Assembly: GCA_023264975.1 (NCBI GenBank)
Contig: JAHFUS010000034.1
Location: forward strand, 1-42,666
Length of the DNA stretch: 42,666 nucleotides
Origin: Actinomycetes bacterium
Lineage (GTDB): Bacteria; Actinomycetota; Acidimicrobiia; Acidimicrobiales; GCA-2861595
Reading direction: 5' to 3'
The notes beneath the pieces were generated by a model that was not told where the DNA came from, did no database searches, and saw nothing but the letters and a program-made list of their open reading frames with translations. This document shows, in pieces, positions 15,743 through 24,176 of this stretch. The first letter of the stretch is position 1. Each line of letters opens with the position of its first letter. Made by a program: the position numbers and the translations under genes.

Positions 15743-17527
15743 GTGCCCGTGGGCACCGGGCTGGCGGCGGCTGCCGCCGGCGCCGCCTTGGCCGCCCTCG
15801 TGGCCTTCCTGGTCATCGGCGTGCGGTCGGGCCCGGTCGACTGGGCCGCGCTCGTCACCTCGTCGGTGTGGGACCCGGCCCGCCAGCACTTCGGCGCCAC
15901 GGCGATGCTCTGGGGCACCGTCGCCGTCGCCGTCGTGGCCCTGTCTCTCGCCGCGCCGCTCGGGTGGGCCGCCGCCATCGCCATCGTCGAGCTCGCCCCC
16001 CGGCGGTGGAGGGGCGTCCTACGGGGCGGGGCGGAGCTGCTGGCCGTGGTGCCGTCGATCGTCTACGGCCTCATCGGCATCGCCTACCTCCGCCCGTTCG
16101 TGGCCAACCTGGCCGGTGTCCCGGGGGGGGACAGCCTGCTGGCCGCCGGCCTGGTGCTGGCCGTGATGGTGCTGCCCACCATCGTGGCCGTGTCCGCCGA
16201 CGCCCTCGAGGCCGTGCCCGCCGGCCACCGGGAGGCGGCGGCCGCCTGCGGCCTCACCCGCACCGAGGTCATCCGCTCGGCCGTCCTGCCCTCGGCCCGC
16301 CGGGGCATGGGCGCGGCCGCCCTCCTGGCCCTGGCCCGGGCCCTGGGCGAGACCATCGCCGTGTTCCTACTGGTCGGGCGGGCCGACGGCCGCTTCCCGT
16401 CGTCGGTGGGCGACGTCACCCAGCGGCTAGTGCGCCCGGGCCAGACGCTCACCACCAAGCTGAACGGGCCCGAGAGCGTCCTGGCGGGGACGGCGGGCGC
16501 GCACTGGGCCGCCCTGTGCGCCATCGGTCTCGTGCTGCTGGCCGGCGTGGCCCTGCTCACCGTCGCCGGCCAGCGGCGGGCCGGCCGGAGCGACGATGGC
16601 GGTGCCGTGGCCGCGGCCCCGGGCCGGCGGTTGGCGCTCCGGCGGGGGGCGGGGCGGGTCGAACGGGTCGGCGGGGCGGCCCCGGCGCGGGTCGGGCGCG
16701 ACCGGGTGCTGCGCGTGCTCCTCGGGGCCGCTCTCGGCGCGAACCTGCTCCTGGTGGCGGCGGTCGTCTTGGCCGTCGTGGGCCCGGCGGGCGCAGCGCT
16801 GCACCCCTCCTTCTGGTGGTCGCCGTCGGTCGGCAGCAGCGGTGGCGGCATCCGCGACCAGCTGGCGGGCACCGTCCTGCTCGTCGCCGTGGCGGGCGCC
16901 ATCGCTGCGCCGGTGGGCCTAGGCCTGGGGCTGGTCGTGGCCGAGTACGCCGGTCCCCGCACCGCCCGGTGGCTGCGCTCGCTTACCCTCACCCTGGGCG
17001 GGGTGCCCTCCATCCTCCTCGGCCTGTGGGGCTACTGGCTGTTCGCCACCCGTCTCGGGTGGGGCAAGAGCTGGCTGACCGGGAGCATCGTGCTGGCCAT
17101 GGTGGTGATCCCGCCGATCACCGTGTCGGTGGCCGCCGCCCTCGGCGCCCTGCCGGCGGAGCGGCGGGAGGCAGCCCTCGGTCTCGGGCTACGGCGGGCG
17201 CAGCTGGTGCGATCGGTCCTGGTGCCCCAGGCCGTCCCCGGCCTGGTGACCGGGCTGCTCCTGGGCCTGGCCAGGGCGGCGGGCGAGACGGCGCCGCTGC
17301 TGTTCACGGCGGCCGTGTTCTCCGGCGCCCCCACCGTCCCGGCCGGCGTACGCAACGCCCCGGTCGCGTCGCTCCCCACCCACATCTTCACCCTCGCCCA
17401 GGACTCGGCCGAACCGGCCGCCCGCCAGGCCGCCTGGGGCGCCGCCCTGGCCCTGATCGTGGTCGCGACGCTCCTCGTCCTGGCCGCCGTCCCCGCCCGG
17501 CGCCGGCTCGGAGCGAGGGCGGCATGA
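15743..17527 (+). CDS. pstCA: Fused PstC-PstA phosphate ABC permease
   Basis: A single 594-residue polypeptide carries both permease halves. The first half (about 1-285) has about six hydrophobic segments and the PstC-type EAA loop EAVPAGHREAAAACGL; the second half (about 315-590) has six more and the PstA-type loop GALPAERREAALGLGL, then LLGLARAAGETAPLLFTA. The two are joined by an Arg/Gly-rich cytoplasmic linker of about 35 residues. In most bacteria PstC and PstA are separate genes. No frame break is seen. GTG 15743 is the first standard start, but the coding-like frame continues upstream towards the pstS stop (to a CTG at 15677), so a few N-terminal residues may be missing. The ATGA at the end couples it to pstB. 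Confidence 0.88.
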   Translation: MPVGTGLAAAAAGAALAALVAFLVIGVRSGPVDWAALVTSSVWDPARQHFGATAMLWGTVAVAVVALSLAAPLGWAAAIAIVELAPRRWRGVLRGGAELLAVVPSIVYGLIGIAYLRPFVANLAGVPGGDSLLAAGLVLAVMVLPTIVAVSADALEAVPAGHREAAAACGLTRTEVIRSAVLPSARRGMGAAALLALARALGETIAVFLLVGRADGRFPSSVGDVTQRLVRPGQTLTTKLNGPESVLAGTAGAHWAALCAIGLVLLAGVALLTVAGQRRAGRSDDGGAVAAAPGRRLALRRGAGRVERVGGAAPARVGRDRVLRVLLGAALGANLLLVAAVVLAVVGPAGAALHPSFWWSPSVGSSGGGIRDQLAGTVLLVAVAGAIAAPVGLGLGLVVAEYAGPRTARWLRSLTLTLGGVPSILLGLWGYWLFATRLGWGKSWLTGSIVLAMVVIPPITVSVAAALGALPAERREAALGLGLRRAQLVRSVLVPQAVPGLVTGLLLGLARAAGETAPLLFTAAVFSGAPTVPAGVRNAPVASLPTHIFTLAQDSAEPAARQAAWGAALALIVVATLLVLAAVPARRRLGARAA

Positions 17528-18264
17528 GCGACGGGCGGGAGGGTGCGGTGTCGGTCGATGACCGGGCCGCGGCGGGCGCGGTACGGGTCGACGGCTTGAC
17601 CGTCTCGGCCGGCCGGAGCCGGCTGGTCGGCCCCGTCTCCTTCGGCCTCCCGACCGGCGCCGCCCTCGGGCTCCAGGGACCGTCAGGGGCAGGCAAGTCC
17701 ACCCTGCTGCGGGCGCTCGTGGGCCTGCTCCCCCCGGAGCTCGAGCTGGGGGGCGACGTGCGCGTGCTGGGCGTCGACGTGAGGCCCGGCACGGCCGACC
17801 TCCACGCCCTCCGGGCCCGCGCCGTTTTGGTCAGCCAGGCGCCGGTGGTCTTCCCCGCCTCCATCCAGGCCAACGCCGCGTTCGGCCTCAGGCACCTGGA
17901 GCGGTTGCCGCGCCCCGAGATGCGGGCCCGGTGCCAGAGCGCCCTGGAGGAGGCGGGGTTGTGGGACGAGGTCGCCGACCGCCTCGACGCCCCCGCCAGC
18001 CAGCTCAGCACCGGGCAGCGCCAGCGCCTGTGCCTGGCCCGCGCGTTGGCCCTCGATCCCAGCCTACTGCTCCTCGACGAGCCCACCAGTGCACTCGACG
18101 CCGCCGCCACCGCCACCGTCGAGGCCGCCGTCGCCGGCCTGCGCGGCCGGCGCACCGTGCTGATGGTGTCCCATGACCGCGCCCAGCTCGACCGCCTGTG
18201 CGACGGCGTAGTTACGCTCCCCGACCCCTTCCGAGCGGCCGGCGAGTCCCCGCCGGCAGCCTGA
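17524..18264 (+). CDS. pstB: Phosphate ABC transporter ATP-binding protein
   Basis: The 246-residue ATPase powers phosphate import. It has Walker A GPSGAGKST, a Q-loop VLVSQAPVVFPASI, the signature LSTGQRQRLCLARAL (Thr for the usual Gly at the third position), Walker B LLLLDEPTSALD and the H-loop VSHDRAQ. It is slightly shorter at the N-terminus than the usual PstB. The ATG overlaps the pstCA stop as ATGA. The 'FP.SI..N..FG' after the Q-loop is typical of PstB. Confidence 0.85.
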   Translation: MSDGREGAVSVDDRAAAGAVRVDGLTVSAGRSRLVGPVSFGLPTGAALGLQGPSGAGKSTLLRALVGLLPPELELGGDVRVLGVDVRPGTADLHALRARAVLVSQAPVVFPASIQANAAFGLRHLERLPRPEMRARCQSALEEAGLWDEVADRLDAPASQLSTGQRQRLCLARALALDPSLLLLDEPTSALDAAATATVEAAVAGLRGRRTVLMVSHDRAQLDRLCDGVVTLPDPFRAAGESPPAA

Positions 18265-18450
18265 CGGCCCTCCACTGGGGCCTCCACGACGGTGCCGGCG
18301 AGCGTCGGGCCGGGTCACCAGCGGCGCTGCTCGGCCATCGGCCCATTGGCCCGAATCGGGAACGAGGAACCTGCAAGCACTCGCCCGGGAGTCCTGGTCC
18401 ATGGCCCGACCCCGGCGGGGCGTGCCCGGAACGGCGCCGCCGTCCCCTGG

Positions 18451-19026
18451 TCAGCCGGGGCCGAAGTCGCCGGCCGCGCCCAGGTTCACCACCGTGCCGT
18501 CGGCCGCCGTGATCCAGTAGCCGTCGCCCTTCGGCGTGCGGGTGAGAGCGACCGTCGGCGACGCGATCCCCCGGCCGGCGGCGGAACCGAGGAAGGTCGC
18601 GTCGCCGAAGGCGAAGACCCCACCGTCGGACGCGACCAGCCAGTAGCCGGCGCCGCCGGCCGACGGCGCCATAGCCACGATGGGCTGGGCCAGGCGGATG
18701 TTCCCGGTGCTGCCCTTGAAGGCGGCGCTGCCGAAGTTGAAGATGCCGCCGTCGGCCGCCACCAGCCAATAGCCCTTGCCGTCGGCCGTCGCCGAGATGC
18801 CCACCACCGGCGAGTTGAGGCGCATGGCGCCGGTGCTGCCATAGAACGTGGCGTTCCCGAAGCTGAAGACGCCGCCGTCGCTCGCCACCAGCCAGTACCC
18901 GCCGCCGTTCGGCGTCGGCGCCATGGCGATGATCGGGGCATTGAGCCTGAGGTCGCCCGTGCTGCCGTGGAAGGCGGCGCTGCCGAAGTTGAAGATGCCG
19001 CCGTCGGCGCCGAGGAGCCAGTAGCC
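18451..19026 (-). repeat. 126-bp tandem repeats in the M15 peptidase gene
   Basis: The codons for Gly-Tyr-Trp recur with right edges at 19026, 18900, 18774, 18648 and 18522, an exact 126-bp (42-codon) spacing with no indel, giving four full units and a partial fifth. Units two and four, and one and three, are most alike, suggesting pairwise duplication. Confidence 0.9.
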
Positions 19027-19803
19027 GTCGCGGTCGGGGGTGGGGGCGGCGCCGACGATCACCCAGCTGAGTGGCACTGCGTCAACTGCGCCGAACGAGC
19101 GGGCGCTGCCCTTCGGGATGACGGCGCCGAGCCCGGTGACGGCCGCGTACCCGCCACCGTCGGCCGCCGGTAGGAGGGACACCACGTCGGCCCGCACGGG
19201 GCCGCCGCCGACGGTGCCGCCGTCGCCCACCCACTCCCAGTGCCACTGCTCGGGGCACGCGCTGCCGCCCGGCTCGGCCCAGCCGGGGTGGTTCCACCCG
19301 ACCGCCGCGCCACGCGCCTTGAGGAACCGGTAACCCGGCGACGAGAAGGTGATGCCACGCGGCTCGGAGAAGTCGACCGCCTTGCCCCACCCGTGCATGG
19401 AGGTGCCTCGGGGCCGGCCGTCGGGATAGGTGGCAGGTGTGGCCGCACAGGCGCTGTTGCCAGCTGCGGTGGCGTTGGCCGACGCCGAGACCTGCCCGCT
19501 CAGGGGCCGGTAGCAGTCCCGGGCGCCGAGACCGACGTTGGCGCCGGCCGCCATGCGGTAGAGCAGGGCCAGGCTGGGCGCCGCCTCACGGGACACCCTG
19601 CAGCCGGGGATCACCGTGATTAGCCGGTCGCCGCCGACATACCCGTTCTCGGCGCCGGCCAACGCGGTGGGGCGGTTGCCCGGCTGGATGGCGGGAACGG
19701 CGGCCATCGCCGGCGAGGAGACGGCGACCGACGTCGCCGCCGCAAGAACGGCGGCCGCGGTGCTGGTGGCGAGAAAGAAGAGCGGTCGCCGTGTGCTGCG
19801 CAT
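18451..19803 (-). CDS. Secreted M15-type D-Ala-D-Ala carboxypeptidase with beta-propeller-like repeats
   Basis: A 450-residue secreted protein. A basic start (MRSTRRP) and hydrophobic segment ending SSPAMAA form a signal peptide. Residues about 40-185 are a VanY/DacB-like peptidase of family M15: SMHGWGKAVDF supplies His and Asp ligands and EQWHWEWVG the last His with the catalytic Glu; CRVS...CYRP and CAATP may form disulfides. From about residue 255 come four and a half 42-residue repeats of the form GYWLVASDGGVFSFG...F.GSTG..RL..P, a likely propeller that may bind wall polymers. This repeat family is frequent in Acidimicrobiia. ATG 19803 gives a clean signal peptide; ATG 19818 adds five residues. 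The gene converges on pstB. Confidence 0.8.
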   Translation of the reverse strand: MRSTRRPLFFLATSTAAAVLAAATSVAVSSPAMAAVPAIQPGNRPTALAGAENGYVGGDRLITVIPGCRVSREAAPSLALLYRMAAGANVGLGARDCYRPLSGQVSASANATAAGNSACAATPATYPDGRPRGTSMHGWGKAVDFSEPRGITFSSPGYRFLKARGAAVGWNHPGWAEPGGSACPEQWHWEWVGDGGTVGGGPVRADVVSLLPAADGGGYAAVTGLGAVIPKGSARSFGAVDAVPLSWVIVGAAPTPDRDGYWLLGADGGIFNFGSAAFHGSTGDLRLNAPIIAMAPTPNGGGYWLVASDGGVFSFGNATFYGSTGAMRLNSPVVGISATADGKGYWLVAADGGIFNFGSAAFKGSTGNIRLAQPIVAMAPSAGGAGYWLVASDGGVFAFGDATFLGSAAGRGIASPTVALTRTPKGDGYWITAADGTVVNLGAAGDFGPG

Positions 19804-19846
19804 GCCAGATTCAACCATCCGCAGCGGTGTCCGTCGCAACGGCGGC

Positions 19847-20314
19847 TCAGCCGGCGCCGCCGCCCATCGCCTCGGCCGCCCGGCGCCCAATCTCCTCGGG
19901 CGAGACGTCCTCCACGTGCGACGCCACGCTCCAGCGGTGGCCGAACGGATCCTCGAGCAGGCCCATCCGGTCACCGTAGAACTGCGTCTCCACCGGCCGC
20001 AGTTCGGTGGCGCCGGCGGACAGCGCACGCGAGAAAACGTCGTCGACGTCCTCCACGTACAGACTGAGGGTGACCGGCGTGCCCCCGACGCTCTTGGGCG
20101 AGCGGTTGCCCATCTCCGGGAACTCGTCGGAGAGCATGATGACCGAGTCGCCCAGCTGGAGCTCGGCATGGCCGATCGTGCCGCCGGGCGCCGGCACGCG
20201 GGACCGCTCCTTGGCGCCGAACACGTCGGTGTAGAAGTCGATGGCGGCGCCGGCGCCGGCGATGCGGAGGTACGGGGACAGCTGCGGATAGCCGTCGGGA
20301 ATCGCCTTGGCCAT
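19847..20314 (-). CDS. VOC-family (glyoxalase/bleomycin-resistance, PhnB-like) protein
   Basis: A 155-residue vicinal-oxygen-chelate protein: YPQLSPYLRIAGAGAAIDFYTDVFGAKERSR, then GHAELQLGDSVIMLSDE, LYVEDVDDVFSRALSAGATEL and the FYGDRMGLLEDPFGHRWSVASHVEDVSPEEI tail characteristic of the PhnB-like 'glyoxalase' subgroup. The metal ligands (His in GHAEL, Glu/His in the tail) appear present. ATG 20314 follows AGGAG at seven bases. It sits downstream of an ArsR gene with a perfect palindrome between them. The substrate is unknown. Confidence 0.85.
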   Translation of the reverse strand: MAKAIPDGYPQLSPYLRIAGAGAAIDFYTDVFGAKERSRVPAPGGTIGHAELQLGDSVIMLSDEFPEMGNRSPKSVGGTPVTLSLYVEDVDDVFSRALSAGATELRPVETQFYGDRMGLLEDPFGHRWSVASHVEDVSPEEIGRRAAEAMGGGAG

Positions 20315-20340
20315 GGGAACGCTCCTGTCGTCAGGTGAAC

Positions 20341-20354
20341 CGAACGTACGTTCG
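20341..20354. promoter_or_regulatory. Perfect palindrome upstream of the VOC gene
   Basis: CGAACGTACGTTCG is a perfect 14-bp palindrome ending 27 bp upstream of the VOC start. It has the look of a TetR-family operator, so the VOC gene is probably controlled by a TetR-like repressor encoded elsewhere, or by the adjacent ArsR protein. Confidence 0.5.
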
Positions 20355-20427
20355 ATTAGTCTACCGCTCGGAAGGAACGGCCGCAAGGCCCGGGCCCAGG
20401 ACTCGTTACGGCGCACCTGAAGGCCCG

Positions 20428-20784
20428 TCAGGTGGAGCAGCACTCCTGGTTGCCGCCCGGCATGGCTACGGGGTCGAGCAGATCGGTGTCCAGCAGGGCC
20501 ACGACCGCGTCCCGGGCCCGGGCCATGCCGCCCGGGTCCACGGCGTACATGGTGAAGCCGTCGGCCCGCCGGCTCCTCACCAGGCCGGCCTCCACCAGTA
20601 CCCGCAGGTGGTGGCTCACCAGCGGCTGGGCCATGCCCTCGCCGTCCACCAGGTCGCGCACGCAGCGCTCCTTCTCCCGGAGGGCGGACAGCAGCCTGAA
20701 CCGCTTGGGGTCGGCCAGAGCCCGCAGCACCGTGAGCACATCGGCGTCCCCTGGAGTGGTGGCCGACGATGGGGCCCGCGCCAT
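20428..20784 (-). CDS. ArsR/SmtB-family metalloregulator-like repressor
   Basis: A 118-residue winged-helix regulator: VLRALADPKRFRLLSALREKERCVRDLV, then the recognition helix MAQPLVSHHLRVLVEAGLVRSRRADGFTMYAVD. Only one Cys is in the 'CVxDLV' site, where ArsR has Cys-Val-Cys, but the tail ends NQECCST with a vicinal Cys pair. The Cys combination suggests a thiophilic metal or metalloid sensor. It lies downstream of guaA and 113 bp upstream of the VOC gene. ATG 20784 lacks a strong ribosome site. Confidence 0.8.
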   Translation of the reverse strand: MARAPSSATTPGDADVLTVLRALADPKRFRLLSALREKERCVRDLVDGEGMAQPLVSHHLRVLVEAGLVRSRRADGFTMYAVDPGGMARARDAVVALLDTDLLDPVAMPGGNQECCST

Positions 20785-20834
20785 CGGACGAGGGTCGCAG
20801 AGCACACCCGCGGCGTCAAGGAGGGGCGCCGGCG

Positions 20835-22364
20835 TCACTCCCACTCGATGGTGCCGGGTGGCTTGGAGGTGATGTCGAAGGCCACCCGATTGACGCCCGG
20901 CACCTCGTTGATGATCCGGCTCGACATGCGCTCGAGCACGTCGTAGGGGACCCGGGCCCAGTCGGCCGTCATGGCGTCGTCGGACGTGACGGCCCGGATG
21001 ACGATCGGGTAGGCGTAGGTGCGCTCGTCGCCCATCACGCCCACGGTGCGCACGGCGATCAGGACGGCGAAGCTCTGCCACACCTCGCGCTCGAGGCCGA
21101 CCCGGCGCATCTCCTGGAGCACGATTGCGTCAGCCAGCCGAAGGATCTCGAGCCGCTCCGGCGTCACCGTGCCCACGATGCGCACGGCCAGACCAGGCCC
21201 CGGGAAGGGCTGGCGCCAGACGATCTCCTCGGGCAGGCCCAACTCCTCGCCCACCGCCCGCACCTCGTCCTTGAACAGGTTGCGCAGCGGCTCGACCAGC
21301 TCGAAGTCCATGTCCTCGGGCAGGCCGCCCACGTTGTGGTGGCTCTTGATACGGGCCGCGTCCTTGGTGCCCGACTCGATGATGTCGGGGTAGAGCGTGC
21401 CCTGGACAAGGAAGCGGGCGTCCTGGAGATCGCGAGCGACCTCCTCGAAGACCCGGATGAACGTCTCCCCGATGATCTTGCGCTTGCGCTCGGGATCTAC
21501 GACGTCGTCCAGCGCCTCCACGAACCGGTCGGCAGCCTTCACGTGCACCAGGTCGACATGGAACTGGCGCCGGAACGTGTCCTCGACCTGCTCGGCCTCG
21601 CCCGCCCGCATGAGGCCGGTGTCGACGAACACGCACGTGAGATTGTCGCCCACCGCCTTGTGGACGATGGCGGCGGCGACGGCCGAGTCGACCCCGCCGG
21701 AAAGGCCGCAGATGACCTTCTCGTCGCCCACCTGGGCACGGATGGCGTCCACCTGCTGCTCGATGACAGACGTCATCGTCCACGACGGGCGGCAACCTGC
21801 CACGTCGTAGAGGAAGTGCTTGAGGATCTCCTGGCCCCGTGCCGTGTGGGCCACCTCGGGGTGGAACTGCAGGCCGTAGAGGCGCCGCTCGGGATGCTCG
21901 AGGGCGGCCGCCGCTCCCGGCGTTGTGGCCACCACCCGGAACCCCGGCGGGGCCGCGGAGATGGAGTCGAAGTGGCTCATCCACACGTCCTGGGTGAGCG
22001 GCAGGTCGGCGAACAGCACCGAGCTGTCCGTCACCGTCATGGCCGTGCGGCCGTACTCGCCCTGGCCGGTGCGCGACACCTCGCCGCCCAGTTGCCGGGC
22101 CAGGAGTTGGGCGCCGTAACAAATGCCGAGGACGGCGGTGCCCGAGTCGTAGAGGGCGGGGTCGATGACCGGCGCGCCCTCCACGTGGACCGACTTGGGG
22201 CCGCCACTCAGGATCACGGCGGCCGGCCGCTTGGCCATCATCTCGGCCGCCGACATCGTGTGGGGCACGATCTCGGAGTACACGTGGGCCTCCCGCACGC
22301 GCCGGGCAATCAACTGGGCGTACTGAGCGCCGAAGTCGACGACCAGGACGGTGTCGAAACTCAT
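20835..22364 (-). CDS. guaA: GMP synthase (glutamine-hydrolysing)
   Basis: The 509-residue enzyme converts XMP to GMP using glutamine. The class I glutaminase domain has [26 protein letters not shown] and the nucleophile site GICYGAQLL with [10 protein letters not shown]; the synthetase has the PP-loop [22 protein letters not shown] and [13 protein letters not shown], and ends [10 protein letters not shown], the typical dimerisation tail. Length is normal. The ATG has no clear Shine-Dalgarno and lies 14 bp from a long hairpin that separates it from guaB3 upstream. Confidence 0.96.
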   Translation of the reverse strand: MSFDTVLVVDFGAQYAQLIARRVREAHVYSEIVPHTMSAAEMMAKRPAAVILSGGPKSVHVEGAPVIDPALYDSGTAVLGICYGAQLLARQLGGEVSRTGQGEYGRTAMTVTDSSVLFADLPLTQDVWMSHFDSISAAPPGFRVVATTPGAAAALEHPERRLYGLQFHPEVAHTARGQEILKHFLYDVAGCRPSWTMTSVIEQQVDAIRAQVGDEKVICGLSGGVDSAVAAAIVHKAVGDNLTCVFVDTGLMRAGEAEQVEDTFRRQFHVDLVHVKAADRFVEALDDVVDPERKRKIIGETFIRVFEEVARDLQDARFLVQGTLYPDIIESGTKDAARIKSHHNVGGLPEDMDFELVEPLRNLFKDEVRAVGEELGLPEEIVWRQPFPGPGLAVRIVGTVTPERLEILRLADAIVLQEMRRVGLEREVWQSFAVLIAVRTVGVMGDERTYAYPIVIRAVTSDDAMTADWARVPYDVLERMSSRIINEVPGVNRVAFDITSKPPGTIEWE

Positions 22365-22378
22365 CGGAGAAACCCGAC

Positions 22379-22421
22379 TTCGAGTAAATAGGGTGTCATT
22401 TTGACACCCTATTTACTCGAA
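22379..22421. repeat. Long perfect inverted repeat between guaB3 and guaA
   Basis: Two perfectly complementary 20-bp arms (left arm TTCGAGTAAATAGGGTGTCA) are separated by TTT. The element is about 60 percent AT in a GC-rich region. It lies 9 bp after the guaB3 stop and 14 bp before the guaA ATG. As RNA it would be a 20-bp stem without a downstream U-run; as DNA it is a possible dimer-binding or recombination site. Confidence 0.9.
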
Positions 22422-22430
22422 AGCAGGGAC

Positions 22431-23594
22431 TCACTGCCCCATGCCGACCTGCTGCGAGCGTTGGAGACCCTTGCCCTCGGTCTGCAGCGAGGGCGCCACC
22501 ATGACCTCGGCCTTCTGGAACTCCTTCACCGTCTGGTAACCGCAGGTGGCCATGGACGTGCGCAGGGCGCCGAACAGGTTGAGCCGTCCGTCGTTCTCGT
22601 GGGCGGGGCCGACGAGGATCTCCCTGAGGCTGCCCCGGGCTTGCGTGCGCACGCGGGTGCCACGCGGCAGGGTGGGGTGGAAGGTGGCCATGCCCCAGTG
22701 GTAGCCCCGGCCGGGGGCCTCGTGGGCGGCAGCGAGGGGCGAGCCCATCATCACCGCGTCGGCGCCCATGGCGATGGCCTTGGCGATGTCGCCGCCCCGG
22801 CTGATGCCGCCGTCGGCGATGACGTGCACGTACACGCCCGTCTCGTCGAGGTGGCGCATTCGGGCGCCGGCCGCATCGGCGATGGCGGTGGCCTGGGGAA
22901 CGCCGATGCCCAGCACGCCCCGGGTGGTGCACGCGTTGCCCGGGCCGACACCGACGAGTATCCCGACGGCGCCGGTGCGCATCAGATGGTGGGCGGCGTT
23001 GAACGAGGCGCAGCCGCCCACGATCACGGGGACCTCGAGCTTGCGGATGAACTGCTTGAGGTTCAGCGGCTCGACCGACTTGGACACGTGCTCGGCCGAC
23101 ACCACAGTGCCCTGGATGACGAGCAGGTCGATCTCGGCGTCAACCACCGCCTTGGCGAACTGCTCAGCCCGCTGGGGCGTGACCGAGGCGCAGGACGTGA
23201 CGCCCGCCTCCCGGATCTCACGGATGCGTTCGGTGACCAGCGCCGGCTTCACGGGCTCGGAGTAGATCTGCTGCATCCGGGCGGTGGCCTTCTCGTTGTC
23301 GAGGCCGGCGATCTCTTCGAACAGGGGCTCGGGGTCCTCGTAGCGGGTCCAGAGGCCCTCGAGGTTGAGCACACCCACGCCGCCGAGCCGGCCCACCTCG
23401 ATGGCGGTTGCCGGGCTCACCACGCCGTCCATGGCCGAGGCCATGAGGGGCAGGTCGAAGCTGAAGGCGTCGATCTCCCAGGTGATGTCGACATCCTCCG
23501 GGTCCCTCGTACGCCGGCTGGGCACGATCGCTATGTCGTCGAACCCGTACGCCCTGCGCCCGGACTTGCCGATGCCGATCTCGACCTCAGGCAC
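22431..23594 (-). CDS. guaB3: GuaB3-type IMP dehydrogenase/GMP reductase family protein
   Basis: A 387-residue member of the IMPDH/GMPR family. It has YGFDDIAIVPSRRT, PLMASAMDGVV, VGGCASFNAAHHLMRTGAVGILVGVGPG with the catalytic cysteine loop NACTTRGVLGIG (Cys222), and VIADGGISRGGDIAKAIAMGADAVMMG. The CBS pair of true IMPDH (about 120 residues) is absent, which with the length marks GuaB3. GuaB3 was reported to act as a GMP reductase in a cyanobacterium (from memory), so it may recycle GMP rather than make XMP. GTG 23594 follows AAGGGG at six bases. It precedes guaA. Confidence 0.88.
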   Translation of the reverse strand: MPEVEIGIGKSGRRAYGFDDIAIVPSRRTRDPEDVDITWEIDAFSFDLPLMASAMDGVVSPATAIEVGRLGGVGVLNLEGLWTRYEDPEPLFEEIAGLDNEKATARMQQIYSEPVKPALVTERIREIREAGVTSCASVTPQRAEQFAKAVVDAEIDLLVIQGTVVSAEHVSKSVEPLNLKQFIRKLEVPVIVGGCASFNAAHHLMRTGAVGILVGVGPGNACTTRGVLGIGVPQATAIADAAGARMRHLDETGVYVHVIADGGISRGGDIAKAIAMGADAVMMGSPLAAAHEAPGRGYHWGMATFHPTLPRGTRVRTQARGSLREILVGPAHENDGRLNLFGALRTSMATCGYQTVKEFQKAEVMVAPSLQTEGKGLQRSQQVGMGQ

Positions 23595-23703
23595 GTGCCA
23601 CCCCTTCCGCTCCCGAAAGGAGGATCCTACGCGTCCGTCGCGGCCCTACTCCGGAGCCGGGGACGTGACTGGCGCCCGACGACTCCCTTTTCGCACAAGG
23701 CGG

Positions 23704-24105
23704 TCAGCGCCGGCCCGAGCCCGACGTCCGGGTCGACGCCCTTGTCCCTACGGGCGGAGTGGAGGCGACGCCGGGTCGTGTCTTGCGCACCCTCCGGCGC
23801 ACCGGCTCGGCCGCCTCCGCCTCCTCGGGGAGCGGATCGTCCACCTCGGGGTCGAGGCCCTGCGGCTCCGCGGCCTCGGCTTTCCCCCACTGTTGGTCGA
23901 CCTCGTGTGGCGCCGGGACGGCCCCGGTCACCACGTCCTCGGCCGGCGCATCGGCGGCCGCTGGCGGCGGTTGCCACCCCTCCGGCGGCATGGGAACACC
24001 CAGCGCCTCGGTCGCCCGGCGGATCTCCTCCGCCGCTTCGGCCTCGGCGCCGACCGCCCCAGGGCTCGCGGCGGTCGCAGACGTCTTCTTTCCGAACAGT
24101 CGCAT
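23704..24105 (-). CDS. Small Ala/Pro/Glu-rich hypothetical protein
   Basis: A 133-residue product starting MRLFGKKTSATAAS, with AGGAG seven bases before the ATG. The middle is acidic and low in complexity (for example EVDDPLPEEAEAAEP), with a basic, disordered C-terminus. A short stretch IRRATEALGVPMPPEGWQP at about 28-46 is the only segment that looks ordered. No domain was recognised. It is between the GAF gene and guaB3 on the same strand. The ribosome site argues for a real gene. Confidence 0.5.
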   Translation of the reverse strand: MRLFGKKTSATAASPGAVGAEAEAAEEIRRATEALGVPMPPEGWQPPPAAADAPAEDVVTGAVPAPHEVDQQWGKAEAAEPQGLDPEVDDPLPEEAEAAEPVRRRVRKTRPGVASTPPVGTRASTRTSGSGRR

Positions 24106-24176
24106 CAGTGGCTCCTCGTCGCAGGACGGACGCCTCAGGTCGCCATGGAACTCGCCGGCCGGCGGCCGGCTCGGGC

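Noticed and set aside
15868-17520. Upstream extension of the pstB frame
   Set aside because: The part before 17524 is a shifted frame of pstCA; the PstB protein starts at the ATGA overlap.
18451-19026. 126-bp repeats as a non-coding satellite
   Set aside because: They are in frame, encode a known repeat type and lie within a peptidase gene.
22379-22421. Purine riboswitch before guaA
   Set aside because: The element is a single uninterrupted stem with a 3-base loop, without the three-way junction of purine riboswitches.
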